A stretch of DNA of 16,115 bases from an uncultured Clostridium sp. (GTDB lineage Bacteria; Bacillota; Clostridia; Lachnospirales; Lachnospiraceae). The notes beneath the pieces were generated by a model. That model saw only the letters and a list, made by a program, of their open reading frames with translations, did no database searches and was not told the origin of the DNA. The first letter of the stretch is position 1; each line of letters begins with the position of its first letter. Positions 1-8,224 of the stretch are shown in pieces. The translations under genes were made by a program, and so were the position numbers. The stretch is from positions 1-16,115 of the forward strand of contig CAMEWU010000025.1 of assembly GCA_945946715.1 (NCBI GenBank), read 5' to 3'.

Positions 1-969
1 AGAAGCCTGTAGCATTTTTTCTTTTAAATTAAAAATTGGAGTACAGTATTTCTTGGCAAGTTTAGAACTAATGATTTGAATCAAAAGCAAGAGTACCACT
101 ACAACTGCCAGCATCAGTATAGGAAGTGAACGACTGAGTGCCTGAAAAATATCCGTATTCTGTTGCACCAGATAAATCCAATGGTATTCCGGCATAATAC
201 TATAACCGTATAATTCAAAAGATAAACCATCACGTACTAAAATGGTTCCATATAGTTCATCTGAATCACCGGTATATTGCCGGAGATGAAGAACTGCTTC
301 TCGTTGCACCTGCTCATTGGTAAAACTCATTCCCAGAAGATTGTTAGATGCATTGTCCAGAAGATATGTATGGTCGTCACCGGAAATGAAACTGCCAAAA
401 TAATCGGAATCTACACTGGCAACCATAACACCTACATAGTATTTGTCTTTTACAGTAACAGGAGTTAGGATATGAATGGAATTAGACATACCATTTAAGG
501 TGATTGTCGGGTTTACCTGTGTCTGTTTTAGAGTAGCGGACATATCTTCCACATAATGGCTGTATCCGCCGACCAGGGCATTGTTAGAGCTATATACCAG
601 ATTGCCTTGCATATCGAATACACTGTAAGTTACATGTTCTCCAAAACTGCTTGATGCCTGTTTCAGGAGAGTGTGAATGGTGGCATTGGCTGCGGAATCT
701 GCAACTAAATCAACGGTTGAATCGTTGTATTTTTTCAATAACTGACTAATAATATCATTATTGTTGGCAATTGCTTCCAATTCAACAATCTGAGTATTGA
801 GCTGGGCTTCAAATCCTTTTTGATATTTTTCTGCAGTGGCCTGAACGGCTTCTTTTGTTATAGTTAGATAATTATTAAAGGCAATCCATATGGCAAGAAT
901 CGCAAAAATGACAATTGGTACACTTGCAGCAATTGCCATGGAAGATTGCAAGGATTTTTTAATTGACAT
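1..969 (-). CDS. Membrane sensor protein with extracytoplasmic Cache-like domain, C-terminus cut by window edge
   Basis: The minus frame is open from an ATG at 969 to the window edge (323 codons seen). AGGAG (976-980) lies 6 nt before the start. The protein has a short basic cytoplasmic start and a first transmembrane helix at about residues 11-31. A roughly 250-residue extracytoplasmic region follows, then a second helix at about 281-301 and a basic cytoplasmic stretch that looks like the start of a HAMP or linker. Residues such as YYVGVMVASVDSDYF (about 179-193) are typical of the second lobe of double-Cache sensors. The output domain (histidine kinase, methyl-accepting, GGDEF or EAL) lies outside the window, so the signalling class cannot be stated. 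It is divergent from the cheX/cheY pair with its own promoter. A chemoreceptor or diguanylate cyclase would fit the neighbours, but that is inference. Confidence 0.8.
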   Translation of the reverse strand, partial: MSIKKSLQSSMAIAASVPIVIFAILAIWIAFNNYLTITKEAVQATAEKYQKGFEAQLNTQIVELEAIANNNDIISQLLKKYNDSTVDLVADSAANATIHTLLKQASSSFGEHVTYSVFDMQGNLVYSSNNALVGGYSHYVEDMSATLKQTQVNPTITLNGMSNSIHILTPVTVKDKYYVGVMVASVDSDYFGSFISGDDHTYLLDNASNNLLGMSFTNEQVQREAVLHLRQYTGDSDELYGTILVRDGLSFELYGYSIMPEYHWIYLVQQNTDIFQALSRSLPILMLAVVVVLLLLIQIISSKLAKKYCTPIFNLKEKMLQAS

Positions 970-1001
970 AAAGTACTCCTATCTATATAAAATATGTAAT
1001 A

Positions 1002-1030
1002 ATTATACGAAATTTGTGAGAAATGTTCAA
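1002..1030 (-). promoter_or_regulatory. Sigma-A-type promoter of the leftward sensor gene
   Basis: Read on the minus strand, TTGAAC (1025-1030) is followed after exactly 17 nt by a perfect TATAAT (1002-1007). Transcription would start near 995, giving a leader of about 25 nt before the ATG at 969. The match is seen directly; activity is inferred. Confidence 0.7.
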
Positions 1031-1085
1031 TCAAATATCTGAGAAATATCTAAGAAACTTGAAGAAATTTAAGAATGTTGAAAAA
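1010..1085. repeat. Phased A-tract array (about 10-11 bp period) in the divergent intergenic region
   Basis: Short A-runs begin at 1010, 1021, 1033, 1044, 1055, 1065, 1074 and 1081, so the spacing is close to one helical turn. Several units are related in sequence: AAATTTGTGAG, AAATATCTGAG, AAATATCTAAG and AAATTTAAG. The array covers the -35 region of the leftward promoter and ends just upstream of the -35 of the rightward one. Phased A-tracts commonly bend DNA. The related units could also be repeated protein-binding sites. The periodicity is seen; either function is inferred. Confidence 0.55.
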
Positions 1086-1087
1086 CC

Positions 1088-1116
1088 TTGATTTTGCATG
1101 AAAGGTTATGTATAAT
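1088..1116 (+). promoter_or_regulatory. Sigma-A-type promoter of the cheX-cheY unit
   Basis: TTGATT (1088-1093), a 17-nt spacer and a perfect TATAAT (1111-1116). Initiation would fall near 1123, giving a leader of about 38 nt before the start codon at 1161. It is divergent from the minus-strand promoter, with the two -35 boxes about 57 bp apart. Confidence 0.75.
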
Positions 1117-1160
1117 GAATCTAACTAGGGTGTTACAATAATACATTTGGAGGAAATGTG

Positions 1161-2057
1161 ATGTTTGGGATTTATTTTGGTAAATATCTTCAGGATAAGA
1201 ATCTGATTACAGAAGAGCAATATAAGGAAATGCTGGAAGAAATAAAGAGTGCCAGATTAAAAATGGGGTTGTTGGCAGTCGTAAATGGATTGATGACCGA
1301 AGCACAGGCAGAGGAAGTAAATCAGTTGCAACAGATGCAGGATCGAAGATTTGGTGACATTGCAGTAGACAAGGGTTATCTTACTGATGAGCAGGTTGGA
1401 ATGTTATTAAAGATGCAGGGAGATCAATATCTGTTATTTGTACAAGCTTTGAATGATCATGGTTACTTATCATTAGAAGAGATTCAGAAGGAATTAAAAG
1501 CATATAAGAAAGATGAGCGTTTTAGTGCATTAGATTTGGATGCAATTAAGAGCAGTGACTTGGATAAGATTGTGCCGGTATTTACCAAGGAAACGTCGAT
1601 ACCACCGGTTATGAAAGATTACATAGCATTGATGGCAAGAAATATTCTTCGATTTATAGATACAGATTTAAGACTGGAACAGACACAGCGAATTAATTGT
1701 TACCATGCATCATTTATGGCAAGTCAGGAATTGGAAGGCGAATTTAATTTCTTTGTAGGACTTTCTGGTGAGAAAGATGCGGTTTTGGCAGCAGCGGCTA
1801 CTTTTGGTAAGGAAGAGTTTTCACAGATAGATGAGGATTCATTAGATGCCATTTGTGAGTTCATTAATTGTAATAACGGTTTGTATGCCAGCAAATTATC
1901 TGAGGATGATATTGAATTAGAATTAATGCCACCAGCAATGTATGTAAAAGAAACAAAGATACAGACAGATGGACCAATGTATATGATTCCAATGTACATT
2001 TCCGGCAAAAAACTGGAGTTGGTTATTTGTCTGGAAGCCAGATGGCAGATTAACTAG
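1161..2057 (+). CDS. CheX-type chemotaxis phosphatase domain protein with N-terminal helical repeats
   Basis: This is a 298-residue protein. The ATG at 1161 is chosen over the GTG at 1158 because GGAGG (1149-1153) sits 7 nt before it. The C-terminal half (about 140-298) looks like a CheX/CheC/FliY phosphatase. It carries the signature D-x3-E-x2-N-x3-G as D229, E233, N236 and G240; in this family the Glu and Asn dephosphorylate CheY-P. The N-terminal part (about 1-115) contains four related helical-hairpin units, each a hydrophobic stretch then LITEEQ, LMTEAQ, YLTDEQ or YLSLEE. These resemble type II secretion ATPase N-terminal (MshEN-like) repeats, though the spacing differs from canonical MshEN. 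Stand-alone CheX is about 150 aa, so this is an extended form. The next gene, cheY, begins 39 nt after the stop and may encode the substrate. Confidence 0.75.
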   Translation: MFGIYFGKYLQDKNLITEEQYKEMLEEIKSARLKMGLLAVVNGLMTEAQAEEVNQLQQMQDRRFGDIAVDKGYLTDEQVGMLLKMQGDQYLLFVQALNDHGYLSLEEIQKELKAYKKDERFSALDLDAIKSSDLDKIVPVFTKETSIPPVMKDYIALMARNILRFIDTDLRLEQTQRINCYHASFMASQELEGEFNFFVGLSGEKDAVLAAAATFGKEEFSQIDEDSLDAICEFINCNNGLYASKLSEDDIELELMPPAMYVKETKIQTDGPMYMIPMYISGKKLELVICLEARWQIN

Positions 2058-2096
2058 AAAAATCATAGTAGAATACATATAGGAGAGGTGTAGAAG

Positions 2097-2459
2097 ATGG
2101 CTAATTTTTTGATCGTAGATGATTCCAGAACTTCCCGTAGAATATTGAGAGGTATTTTGGAAAATGCCGGTTATACAGTGGTTGGAGAGGCTACTAACGG
2201 ACAGGAGGGATATGACCGTTATGTGGAGTTACAACCGGATATTGTAACCATGGATATTACAATGCCGGTGTTAGATGGAATCGGTGGTTTGAAAAAGATA
2301 AAAGATGCATATCCAGAATCAAAGGTAGTAATGGTAACGGCTGCAGGACAAAAGAACAAAATGGTGGAAGCAGTGCAGTGTGGTGCGGATGAATTTATTC
2401 CAAAACCGTTTGATGCAGAGCAGTTAGTGGCAACTTTAACAAAGGTGCTTGGTGCATAA
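2097..2459 (+). CDS. cheY: CheY-like single-domain response regulator
   Basis: A 120-residue stand-alone receiver domain with no output domain. The acidic pair is D8-D9, the predicted phospho-acceptor is D53 (in VTMDITMP), the switch Thr is T81 and the conserved Lys is K103 (in IPKPF). All phosphorylation-site residues are therefore present. AGGAGAGGTG (2081-2090) precedes the ATG. It directly follows the CheX-like gene, probably in one transcript, suggesting a phospho-receiver and phosphatase module. No CheA is visible here, so the phosphodonor is elsewhere. It could act in chemotaxis or as a signalling relay unrelated to the flagellar motor. The symbol is by family only; orthology to motor-binding CheY is not established. 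Confidence 0.85.
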   Translation: MANFLIVDDSRTSRRILRGILENAGYTVVGEATNGQEGYDRYVELQPDIVTMDITMPVLDGIGGLKKIKDAYPESKVVMVTAAGQKNKMVEAVQCGADEFIPKPFDAEQLVATLTKVLGA

Positions 2460-2494
2460 GATACCTGTGAATGCAGGAGATGATTCTGATGAAG

Positions 2495-2556
2495 AAAATG
2501 AGGCTGACCTGAATTGCAGATAACGATGTCTGAGTTTGGGACAGCCTCAATTTGTT
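2495..2556 (+). terminator. Long stem-loop after cheY, probable terminator or attenuator
   Basis: The arms GAGGCTG (2500-2506) and CAGCCTC (2542-2548) pair perfectly. Pairing continues inward after one A·A mismatch: 2508-2515 with 2533-2540 (including G·U pairs), a one-base bulge at 2516, and CAGA (2517-2520) with TCTG (2529-2532). The loop is 8 nt at 2521-2528. The stem is flanked by an A-run on the left and by AATTTGTT on the right. The weak U-tract leaves open partial termination or mRNA processing. Confidence 0.55.
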
Positions 2557-2570
2557 AAGGAAGTGATTAG

Positions 2571-3509
2571 ATGATTGATACAGTAGTATCAGTAGAAATG
2601 CTGGTGGAAGAAGTTCTGCGGATAAAAAAGAATCGATTGGCACCAGATGAGTGTACGGGAAAAGAAAAACGATTGTGTATTGCATCCGGTAGCCATGGAG
2701 ATGAATTATGTGGACAGTATATCTGCTATCAGGTGATTCAAAGAATCAAACAGGAATTCCATAATCTGACAGGCATAGTAGATATATATCCTTCTATGAA
2801 CCCTCTTGGACTGGATGCACAGACGAGGGATTTCCCATTAATGGATATTGACATGAATACTGTATTTCCGGGAGATGATGATGGAGCTATTTTGGAACAT
2901 GCAGCATCCAGAATTACAAAAGATATGGCTGGAGCTGACATTTGTCTGGATGTTCATTCCAGTAATTCTCTGATTCGGGAGATTCCACAAGTTCGTTTGA
3001 ATGACGATGTAATTGAAACAGTTATGCCTTATGCTAAAATGTTGAATACGGAATTGGTTTGGATTCATCCATCCACCAGTGTTCGCCCGGGCAGTCTGGC
3101 ATATGCTTTGAATGCAATTGGAGTAAAAACTATGGTGATCGAGGCAGGAGTGGCACTGCGAATCGATTATGATTATTGTGAACAAATTGTAGAAGGAATC
3201 TTTTCTTTAATGAAACAGATGGGAATCTGGCAGGGAGAGGTAAAAGAAGTTCGTCGTCCTATTATTGCCACAGACGGTGATGTTTGGTTTGTGAATGCAG
3301 AAAGCAGTGGTTTGTTTGTGCCTAACATTAAGCATTCTATGAAGGTGAAAAAAGGCGAAAAGATTGGTACAATTGTAGATGTAATAACCGGTTCTGTAGA
3401 AGAACGGATTTACGCTCCGTGTGATGGACTCGTATTTACGTTCCGGGAATATCCGATAGTAGAAGAAGGTGCATTAATCGCCCGGATTTATGGAGGCGAT
3501 ATGGTATGA
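2571..3509 (+). CDS. M14-family succinylglutamate desuccinylase/aspartoacylase-like zinc deacylase
   Basis: A 312-residue protein with AAGGA about 9 nt before the ATG. The AstE/AspA fold is supported by the zinc motif SGSHGDE (H42, E45), a third metal ligand in LDVHSS (H129), a candidate catalytic Glu in VIEAG (E191), and the turn FPGDDDG after N96. The last 80 residues or so form the small beta domain typical of this family, with biotinyl-like features (KKGEKIG, YAPCDG). Known members hydrolyse N-acyl amino acids such as N-succinylglutamate or N-acetylaspartate. The substrate here cannot be predicted. The Arg that usually follows the conserved Asn (NR) is Thr (T97), so carboxylate recognition may differ. 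It overlaps the next gene, a paralogue, by ATGA (4 bp), indicating translational coupling. No promoter is obvious in the preceding 111 bp. Confidence 0.8.
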   Translation: MIDTVVSVEMLVEEVLRIKKNRLAPDECTGKEKRLCIASGSHGDELCGQYICYQVIQRIKQEFHNLTGIVDIYPSMNPLGLDAQTRDFPLMDIDMNTVFPGDDDGAILEHAASRITKDMAGADICLDVHSSNSLIREIPQVRLNDDVIETVMPYAKMLNTELVWIHPSTSVRPGSLAYALNAIGVKTMVIEAGVALRIDYDYCEQIVEGIFSLMKQMGIWQGEVKEVRRPIIATDGDVWFVNAESSGLFVPNIKHSMKVKKGEKIGTIVDVITGSVEERIYAPCDGLVFTFREYPIVEEGALIARIYGGDMV

Positions 3510-4441
3510 ACAAAGAAATAATTTTTAATATGAATACGGCTTTTCGAAGTGAATATACCATTATCGGTTATCGATTTGGACATGGTGAAAAAGCTGCCTG
3601 TATTATTGGTGCAATGCGTGGAAATGAATTTCAACAGCTTTATATGTGTTCCCAATTAATTGCTAAGTTGGAGCAACTGGAAGCAAAAGGTGCAATTGTA
3701 GCAAACAAAGAGATTTTGATTATTCCGTCTCTTAATTATAATTCCATGAATGTAGGAAAGAAATTCTGGGTATCAGATAATACAGATATTAATCGTTCAT
3801 TTCCCGGAAATCCGGAAGGCCCGGCGACTAGTAGAATTGCTGCAGCAGTATTAGAACGGGTAAAAGGATATAGTTATGGTATACAATTTGCAAGCTTTTA
3901 TATGGGTGGTGAATTCATTCCCCACATTCGGTTAACAGAGGAAGGGGCACAGAATACCAGTCTTGCAAATCTTTTTGGAATGCCATACGTGTTAACTGCT
4001 TCCGAACGGGCATTTGATACCACAACACTGAATTATAACTGGCAAAAGAATGGAACCAGTGCCTTTTCTGTATATACGGGAGCAACAGAGCAGATTGATG
4101 AGGAACGAGCCAGACAAGGAGTATCTGCAGTTCTTAGGTTCTTGACGAGAATGGGTATCATACGGTATAACTGTCATGGTGGGTATATTTCTACGATTGT
4201 GGAAGAAGATGATTTATTGTCTGTTCGTGCAGATATGCCGGGATTTTTCCGTCGGAAAGTTTCGACCAATACAGAAGTGGTACGTGGACAGTTATTAGCG
4301 GAAATTGTGGACTCCTTCCGCGGAGATGTGATTTCCCGTATGGTTGCACCTACCGATGGCATCATTTTTTACCAACAGATACAACCGATGGTATTCCAAA
4401 ATTCGGTTGCGTTCAAGATGATAAAACGGATTCATGAATAA
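3506..4441 (+). CDS. Paralogous M14/aspartoacylase-like protein lacking zinc-site residues (probable pseudoenzyme)
   Basis: A 311-residue protein whose ATG lies inside the stop of the previous gene; GGAGG (3492-3496) serves as ribosome binding site. It aligns along its length with its neighbour, including I138-P139 and R142-L143 at identical positions, FPGNPEG, and the C-terminal beta domain (APTDGIIF). The catalytic centre is altered. The zinc motif GSHGDE is replaced by AMRGNE (H to R38, D to N40, only E41 kept), the third ligand H129 becomes A129, and the catalytic Glu aligns with Y190. Oddly, it keeps the classical N96-R97 pair (DINRSFPG) that the first copy lacks. It is probably not an active zinc hydrolase. 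A structural or regulatory partner of the first copy is a reasonable inference, as is a different chemistry. Confidence 0.75.
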   Translation: MNKEIIFNMNTAFRSEYTIIGYRFGHGEKAACIIGAMRGNEFQQLYMCSQLIAKLEQLEAKGAIVANKEILIIPSLNYNSMNVGKKFWVSDNTDINRSFPGNPEGPATSRIAAAVLERVKGYSYGIQFASFYMGGEFIPHIRLTEEGAQNTSLANLFGMPYVLTASERAFDTTTLNYNWQKNGTSAFSVYTGATEQIDEERARQGVSAVLRFLTRMGIIRYNCHGGYISTIVEEDDLLSVRADMPGFFRRKVSTNTEVVRGQLLAEIVDSFRGDVISRMVAPTDGIIFYQQIQPMVFQNSVAFKMIKRIHE

Positions 4442-4462
4442 TACATATAAATGGAGGTTATT

Positions 4463-7400
4463 ATGAGCAAAGTAAAACGAATCTATGTGGAAAAGAAAAA
4501 GGAGTATGCTGTAAAAGCAGGAGAACTGTATGATGAAATCAGAAGTTATCTGGATATTCCGGTAAAAGGTGTTCGGGTATTGGTTCGTTATGATATTGAA
4601 AATCTATCGGATGAAACATATGAAAAGGCATTAGGTACTGTTTTTTCAGAACCACCGGTAGATATATTATATGAAGAATCGTTTGCTATGAAAGATTCTG
4701 AGCAGGCATTCAGTGTGGAATATCTTCCGGGACAGTTTGATCAGAGAGCAGATTCTGCTGAACAGTGTGTTAAGCTGTTAAATGAAGAAGAAGCACCAGT
4801 CATTCGTTCTGCAACCACTTATGTAATTGAAGGTAATGTATCTGCTGAAGAAATGGAACGGATTAAGAATCATTGTATTAATCCGGTGGATTCCAGAGAA
4901 GCTTCCATGACAAAACCGGAAACTCTGGTGACCGTATTTGATGATCCGGCAGATGTTGCAATCTTCGATGGCTTCCAGACGATGCCGGAAGCAGAATTGA
5001 AAGAATTATATGATTCTCTTGGTTTGGCAATGACCTTTAAAGACTTTTTGCATATCCAGAATTATTTTAAGGGAGAGGAACATCGTGATCCGTCCATGAC
5101 GGAAATACGTGTGTTAGATACCTACTGGTCTGACCATTGCAGACATACCACGTTCTCTACGGAATTGAAACATGTGACTTTCCGGGATGGATATTATAAA
5201 GAACCAATCGAGAAGAGTTTTCAGGCATATGAAGCAGCCAGAGAAGTTCTGTATAAAGGAAGAGATGATAAGTTTATCTGTTTAATGGATATTGCTCTGA
5301 TGGCAATGAAGAAATTAAAATCCGAAGGAAAGTTAGCAGATCAGGAAGAATCGGATGAAATTAATGCATGTAGCATTGTTGTTCCGGTTGAAATTGACGG
5401 TGTTACTGAAGAATGGCTGGTAAGCTTTAAGAATGAGACCCATAATCATCCAACAGAAATTGAGCCATTTGGTGGTGCTGCTACTTGCTTGGGTGGAGCA
5501 ATTCGTGATCCATTGTCAGGACGTTCTTATGTCTATCAGGCAATGCGTGTGACCGGTGCAGCTGACCCGACAAAATCCTTGTCAGAGACTATGACCGGTA
5601 AGCTTCCACAACGTAAGATTGTAACTGGTGCGGCACAAGGCTATAGTTCTTATGGTAATCAGATTGGTCTGGCTACCGGTTTGGTAAATGAGATTTATCA
5701 TCCGAATTATGTAGCAAAACGTATGGAAATCGGTGCTGTTATGGGTGCTGCTCCAAGACGTTGTGTCATTCGTGAGAATTCTGACCCGGGTGATCAGATT
5801 ATTTTGTTAGGTGGACGTACCGGACGTGACGGCTGTGGTGGTGCAACCGGTTCTTCTAAAGCACATACGGTAGAATCGCTGGATACCTGTGGTGCAGAAG
5901 TTCAAAAAGGTAATGCACCGACTGAGCGTAAGATTCAGCGTTTGTTCCGTCGGGAAGAAGTGGCTCATTTGATTAAGAAATGCAATGACTTTGGTGCCGG
6001 TGGTGTATCTGTAGCAATCGGTGAACTGGCAGACGGTCTTCGGGTGAATTTAGACTTGGTTCCTAAGAAATATGCCGGTCTGGATGGTACAGAGCTTGCA
6101 ATTTCTGAATCTCAGGAACGTATGGCAATTGTGGTAGATGCTAAAGATGTACAGCAGATGTTAGCCTATGCTGCAGAGGAAAACTTAGAAGCAGTTGTAG
6201 TTGCTGAAGTTACCGAGGAGCCAAGATTAGTGCTTTGCTGGAGAGGAAGGGAAATTGTTAACCTTTCCAGAGCCTTCTTAGATACGAACGGGGCACATCA
6301 GGAAACCAATGTTGTTGTAGAAATGCCGGAACAGAAAGAGAATTATTTTGAACAGATTCCGGAAGTAACAGATATAAAGGATACATGGTTAAAGACCTTA
6401 GGTGACTTAAATGTATGTTCTCAGAAAGGTCTGGTTGAAATGTTTGACAGTTCCATCGGAGCGGGAACCGTTACCATGCCATATGGTGGAGTTTATCAGT
6501 TAACACCAACCCAGACTATGATTGCGAAGCTTCCGGTATCAAAAGGAAAGACGGATACCGTTACCATGATGAGCTATGGTTTTGATCCTTATCTTTCAAG
6601 TTGGAGTCCGTACCATGGAGCAATTTATGCGGTGATTCATTCTGTAGCAAAAATTGCTGCTTCCGGTGGTGATGTGTCAAAGATTCGTTTCACCTTCCAG
6701 GAGTATTTTGAACGTTTAGGTGAGAAGCCGGAGCGTTGGGGCAAGCCGATGGCAGCTTTGTTGGGTGCATTTGATGCTCAGATTGGTTTAGGTCTTCCTT
6801 CAATTGTTGGTAAAGATAGTATGTCCGGTTCCTTTAATGAAATTGATGTGCCACCGACATTGGTATCCTTTGCTGTAGATGTTGCAAGTGCTGAGAATGT
6901 AGTGACACCGGAATTAAAGAAAGCCGGTAATGTATTGGTTAAGATCGATATTAAGAAGGATGCATATGACATTCCGGATTATGCATATGTATTGAGCATA
7001 TATGATGACTTATATAAGGCAATTCAGGCAGATAAGGTATTGTCTTCTTATGCAGTTGGTTATGGTGGTGTCTTAGAGGCTGTCAGCAAGATGGCATTTG
7101 GTAATAAGTTAGGTGTAAAATTAGAAGGTATTTCAAAAAAGGATTTACTTGCTAAAGACTATGGTTCTATCATCTTGGAAGTAGAACCGGATGTTGTGGC
7201 AGATTTAGGAGTAGCAGCAACGGTAATTGGACAAGTAACTGATAAGCCAGTCTTTGAATTTGAAGGCACTGTGGTAACTATGGAGGAAGCGTTATCAGCA
7301 TGGACCAAGACCTTGGAAAAAGTATTCCCAACCCAGTCTGATGTGGAACAGAAGCCAATTCACACAGATGTTTATGATACAAAAGAAATATATGTATGTA

Positions 7401-8212
7401 AGCATAAGGTGGCAAAACCAAAGGTATTTATTCCGGTATTCCCGGGAACCAACTGTGAATATGATTCTGCAAAGGCATTTGAACGTGCCGGTGCAGAGGT
7501 TCAGACAGCAGTATTCAAGAATCTGGATGCACAGGGAATTCGAGATTCTGTAGAGTTATTCTCTAAAGGAATTCGAGAAGCACAGATTATTATGTTCCCA
7601 GGTGGTTTCTCTGCCGGTGATGAACCGGATGGTTCCGGTAAGTTTATCGCAACTGCATTCCGAAATGAGAAGATTAAGGAAGAGGTTATGAAGCTGTTAA
7701 ATGAGCGGGATGGTCTGGCACTTGGTATCTGTAACGGATTCCAGGCAGTCATTAAGCTTGGCTTAGTGCCTTATGGTGAAATTCGTCCACAGCAGGAGGA
7801 TTCTCCAACCCTTACCATGAATAGCATTGGACGTCATCAGTCAAAGATGGTTTATACGAAGGTAGTAACCAACAAGTCCCCATGGTTACAAAAAGCAACC
7901 TTAGGTGGTGTCTATGCGATTCCTGCATCTCACGGTGAAGGACGTTTCGTTGCAAGCAAGGAATGGATTGACAAGCTGTTTGCAAATGGACAGGTAGCAA
8001 CCCAGTATGTAGATGTAGATGGTAACCCGACTATGGTGGAGGACTTCAATATCAATGGTTCCTACTATGCAATTGAGGGTATTACCTCTCCGGACGGACG
8101 TGTCCTTGGTAAGATGGCACATTCTGAGCGCCGTGGCGATTCGGTTGCAATTAATATTTATGGTGATCAGGATCAGCATATCTTTGAATCAGGTGTAGAA
8201 TACTTTAAGTAA
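4463..8212 (+). CDS. purL: Phosphoribosylformylglycinamidine synthase, single-chain (FGAM synthase)
   Basis: This enzyme catalyses the fourth step of de novo purine synthesis: FGAR plus glutamine and ATP give FGAM. It is 1249 residues, the long single-chain form that includes the glutaminase domain. An in-frame ATG at 4451 overlaps the ribosome binding site GGAGG (4453-4457), so the ATG at 4463 is the start. A PurS-like N-terminal region is followed by the synthase core, with SDHCRH (about 223-228) and NETHNHP (about 324-330), then two AIRS-like halves. A class I glutamine amidotransferase domain runs from about 985 to the end, with nucleophile C1090 in GICNGFQ and H1157/E1159 in SHGEG. All key residues are present. 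It starts 21 bp after the deacylase-like pair, so it may be co-transcribed with them. No purine riboswitch is visible upstream. Confidence 0.96.
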   Translation: MSKVKRIYVEKKKEYAVKAGELYDEIRSYLDIPVKGVRVLVRYDIENLSDETYEKALGTVFSEPPVDILYEESFAMKDSEQAFSVEYLPGQFDQRADSAEQCVKLLNEEEAPVIRSATTYVIEGNVSAEEMERIKNHCINPVDSREASMTKPETLVTVFDDPADVAIFDGFQTMPEAELKELYDSLGLAMTFKDFLHIQNYFKGEEHRDPSMTEIRVLDTYWSDHCRHTTFSTELKHVTFRDGYYKEPIEKSFQAYEAAREVLYKGRDDKFICLMDIALMAMKKLKSEGKLADQEESDEINACSIVVPVEIDGVTEEWLVSFKNETHNHPTEIEPFGGAATCLGGAIRDPLSGRSYVYQAMRVTGAADPTKSLSETMTGKLPQRKIVTGAAQGYSSYGNQIGLATGLVNEIYHPNYVAKRMEIGAVMGAAPRRCVIRENSDPGDQIILLGGRTGRDGCGGATGSSKAHTVESLDTCGAEVQKGNAPTERKIQRLFRREEVAHLIKKCNDFGAGGVSVAIGELADGLRVNLDLVPKKYAGLDGTELAISESQERMAIVVDAKDVQQMLAYAAEENLEAVVVAEVTEEPRLVLCWRGREIVNLSRAFLDTNGAHQETNVVVEMPEQKENYFEQIPEVTDIKDTWLKTLGDLNVCSQKGLVEMFDSSIGAGTVTMPYGGVYQLTPTQTMIAKLPVSKGKTDTVTMMSYGFDPYLSSWSPYHGAIYAVIHSVAKIAASGGDVSKIRFTFQEYFERLGEKPERWGKPMAALLGAFDAQIGLGLPSIVGKDSMSGSFNEIDVPPTLVSFAVDVASAENVVTPELKKAGNVLVKIDIKKDAYDIPDYAYVLSIYDDLYKAIQADKVLSSYAVGYGGVLEAVSKMAFGNKLGVKLEGISKKDLLAKDYGSIILEVEPDVVADLGVAATVIGQVTDKPVFEFEGTVVTMEEALSAWTKTLEKVFPTQSDVEQKPIHTDVYDTKEIYVCKHKVAKPKVFIPVFPGTNCEYDSAKAFERAGAEVQTAVFKNLDAQGIRDSVELFSKGIREAQIIMFPGGFSAGDEPDGSGKFIATAFRNEKIKEEVMKLLNERDGLALGICNGFQAVIKLGLVPYGEIRPQQEDSPTLTMNSIGRHQSKMVYTKVVTNKSPWLQKATLGGVYAIPASHGEGRFVASKEWIDKLFANGQVATQYVDVDGNPTMVEDFNINGSYYAIEGITSPDGRVLGKMAHSERRGDSVAINIYGDQDQHIFESGVEYFK

Positions 8213-8224
8213 GAGAATCATATG

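Noticed and set aside
277..468. Small plus-strand open frame of 63 codons
   Set aside because: It lies entirely antisense to the sensor gene, has no ribosome binding site and no recognisable protein features.
2475..2512. Possible leader peptide (ATG at 2488, very short frame) before the stem-loop after cheY
   Set aside because: The frame is only 7 codons with no run of regulatory codons, so it cannot be supported over chance.
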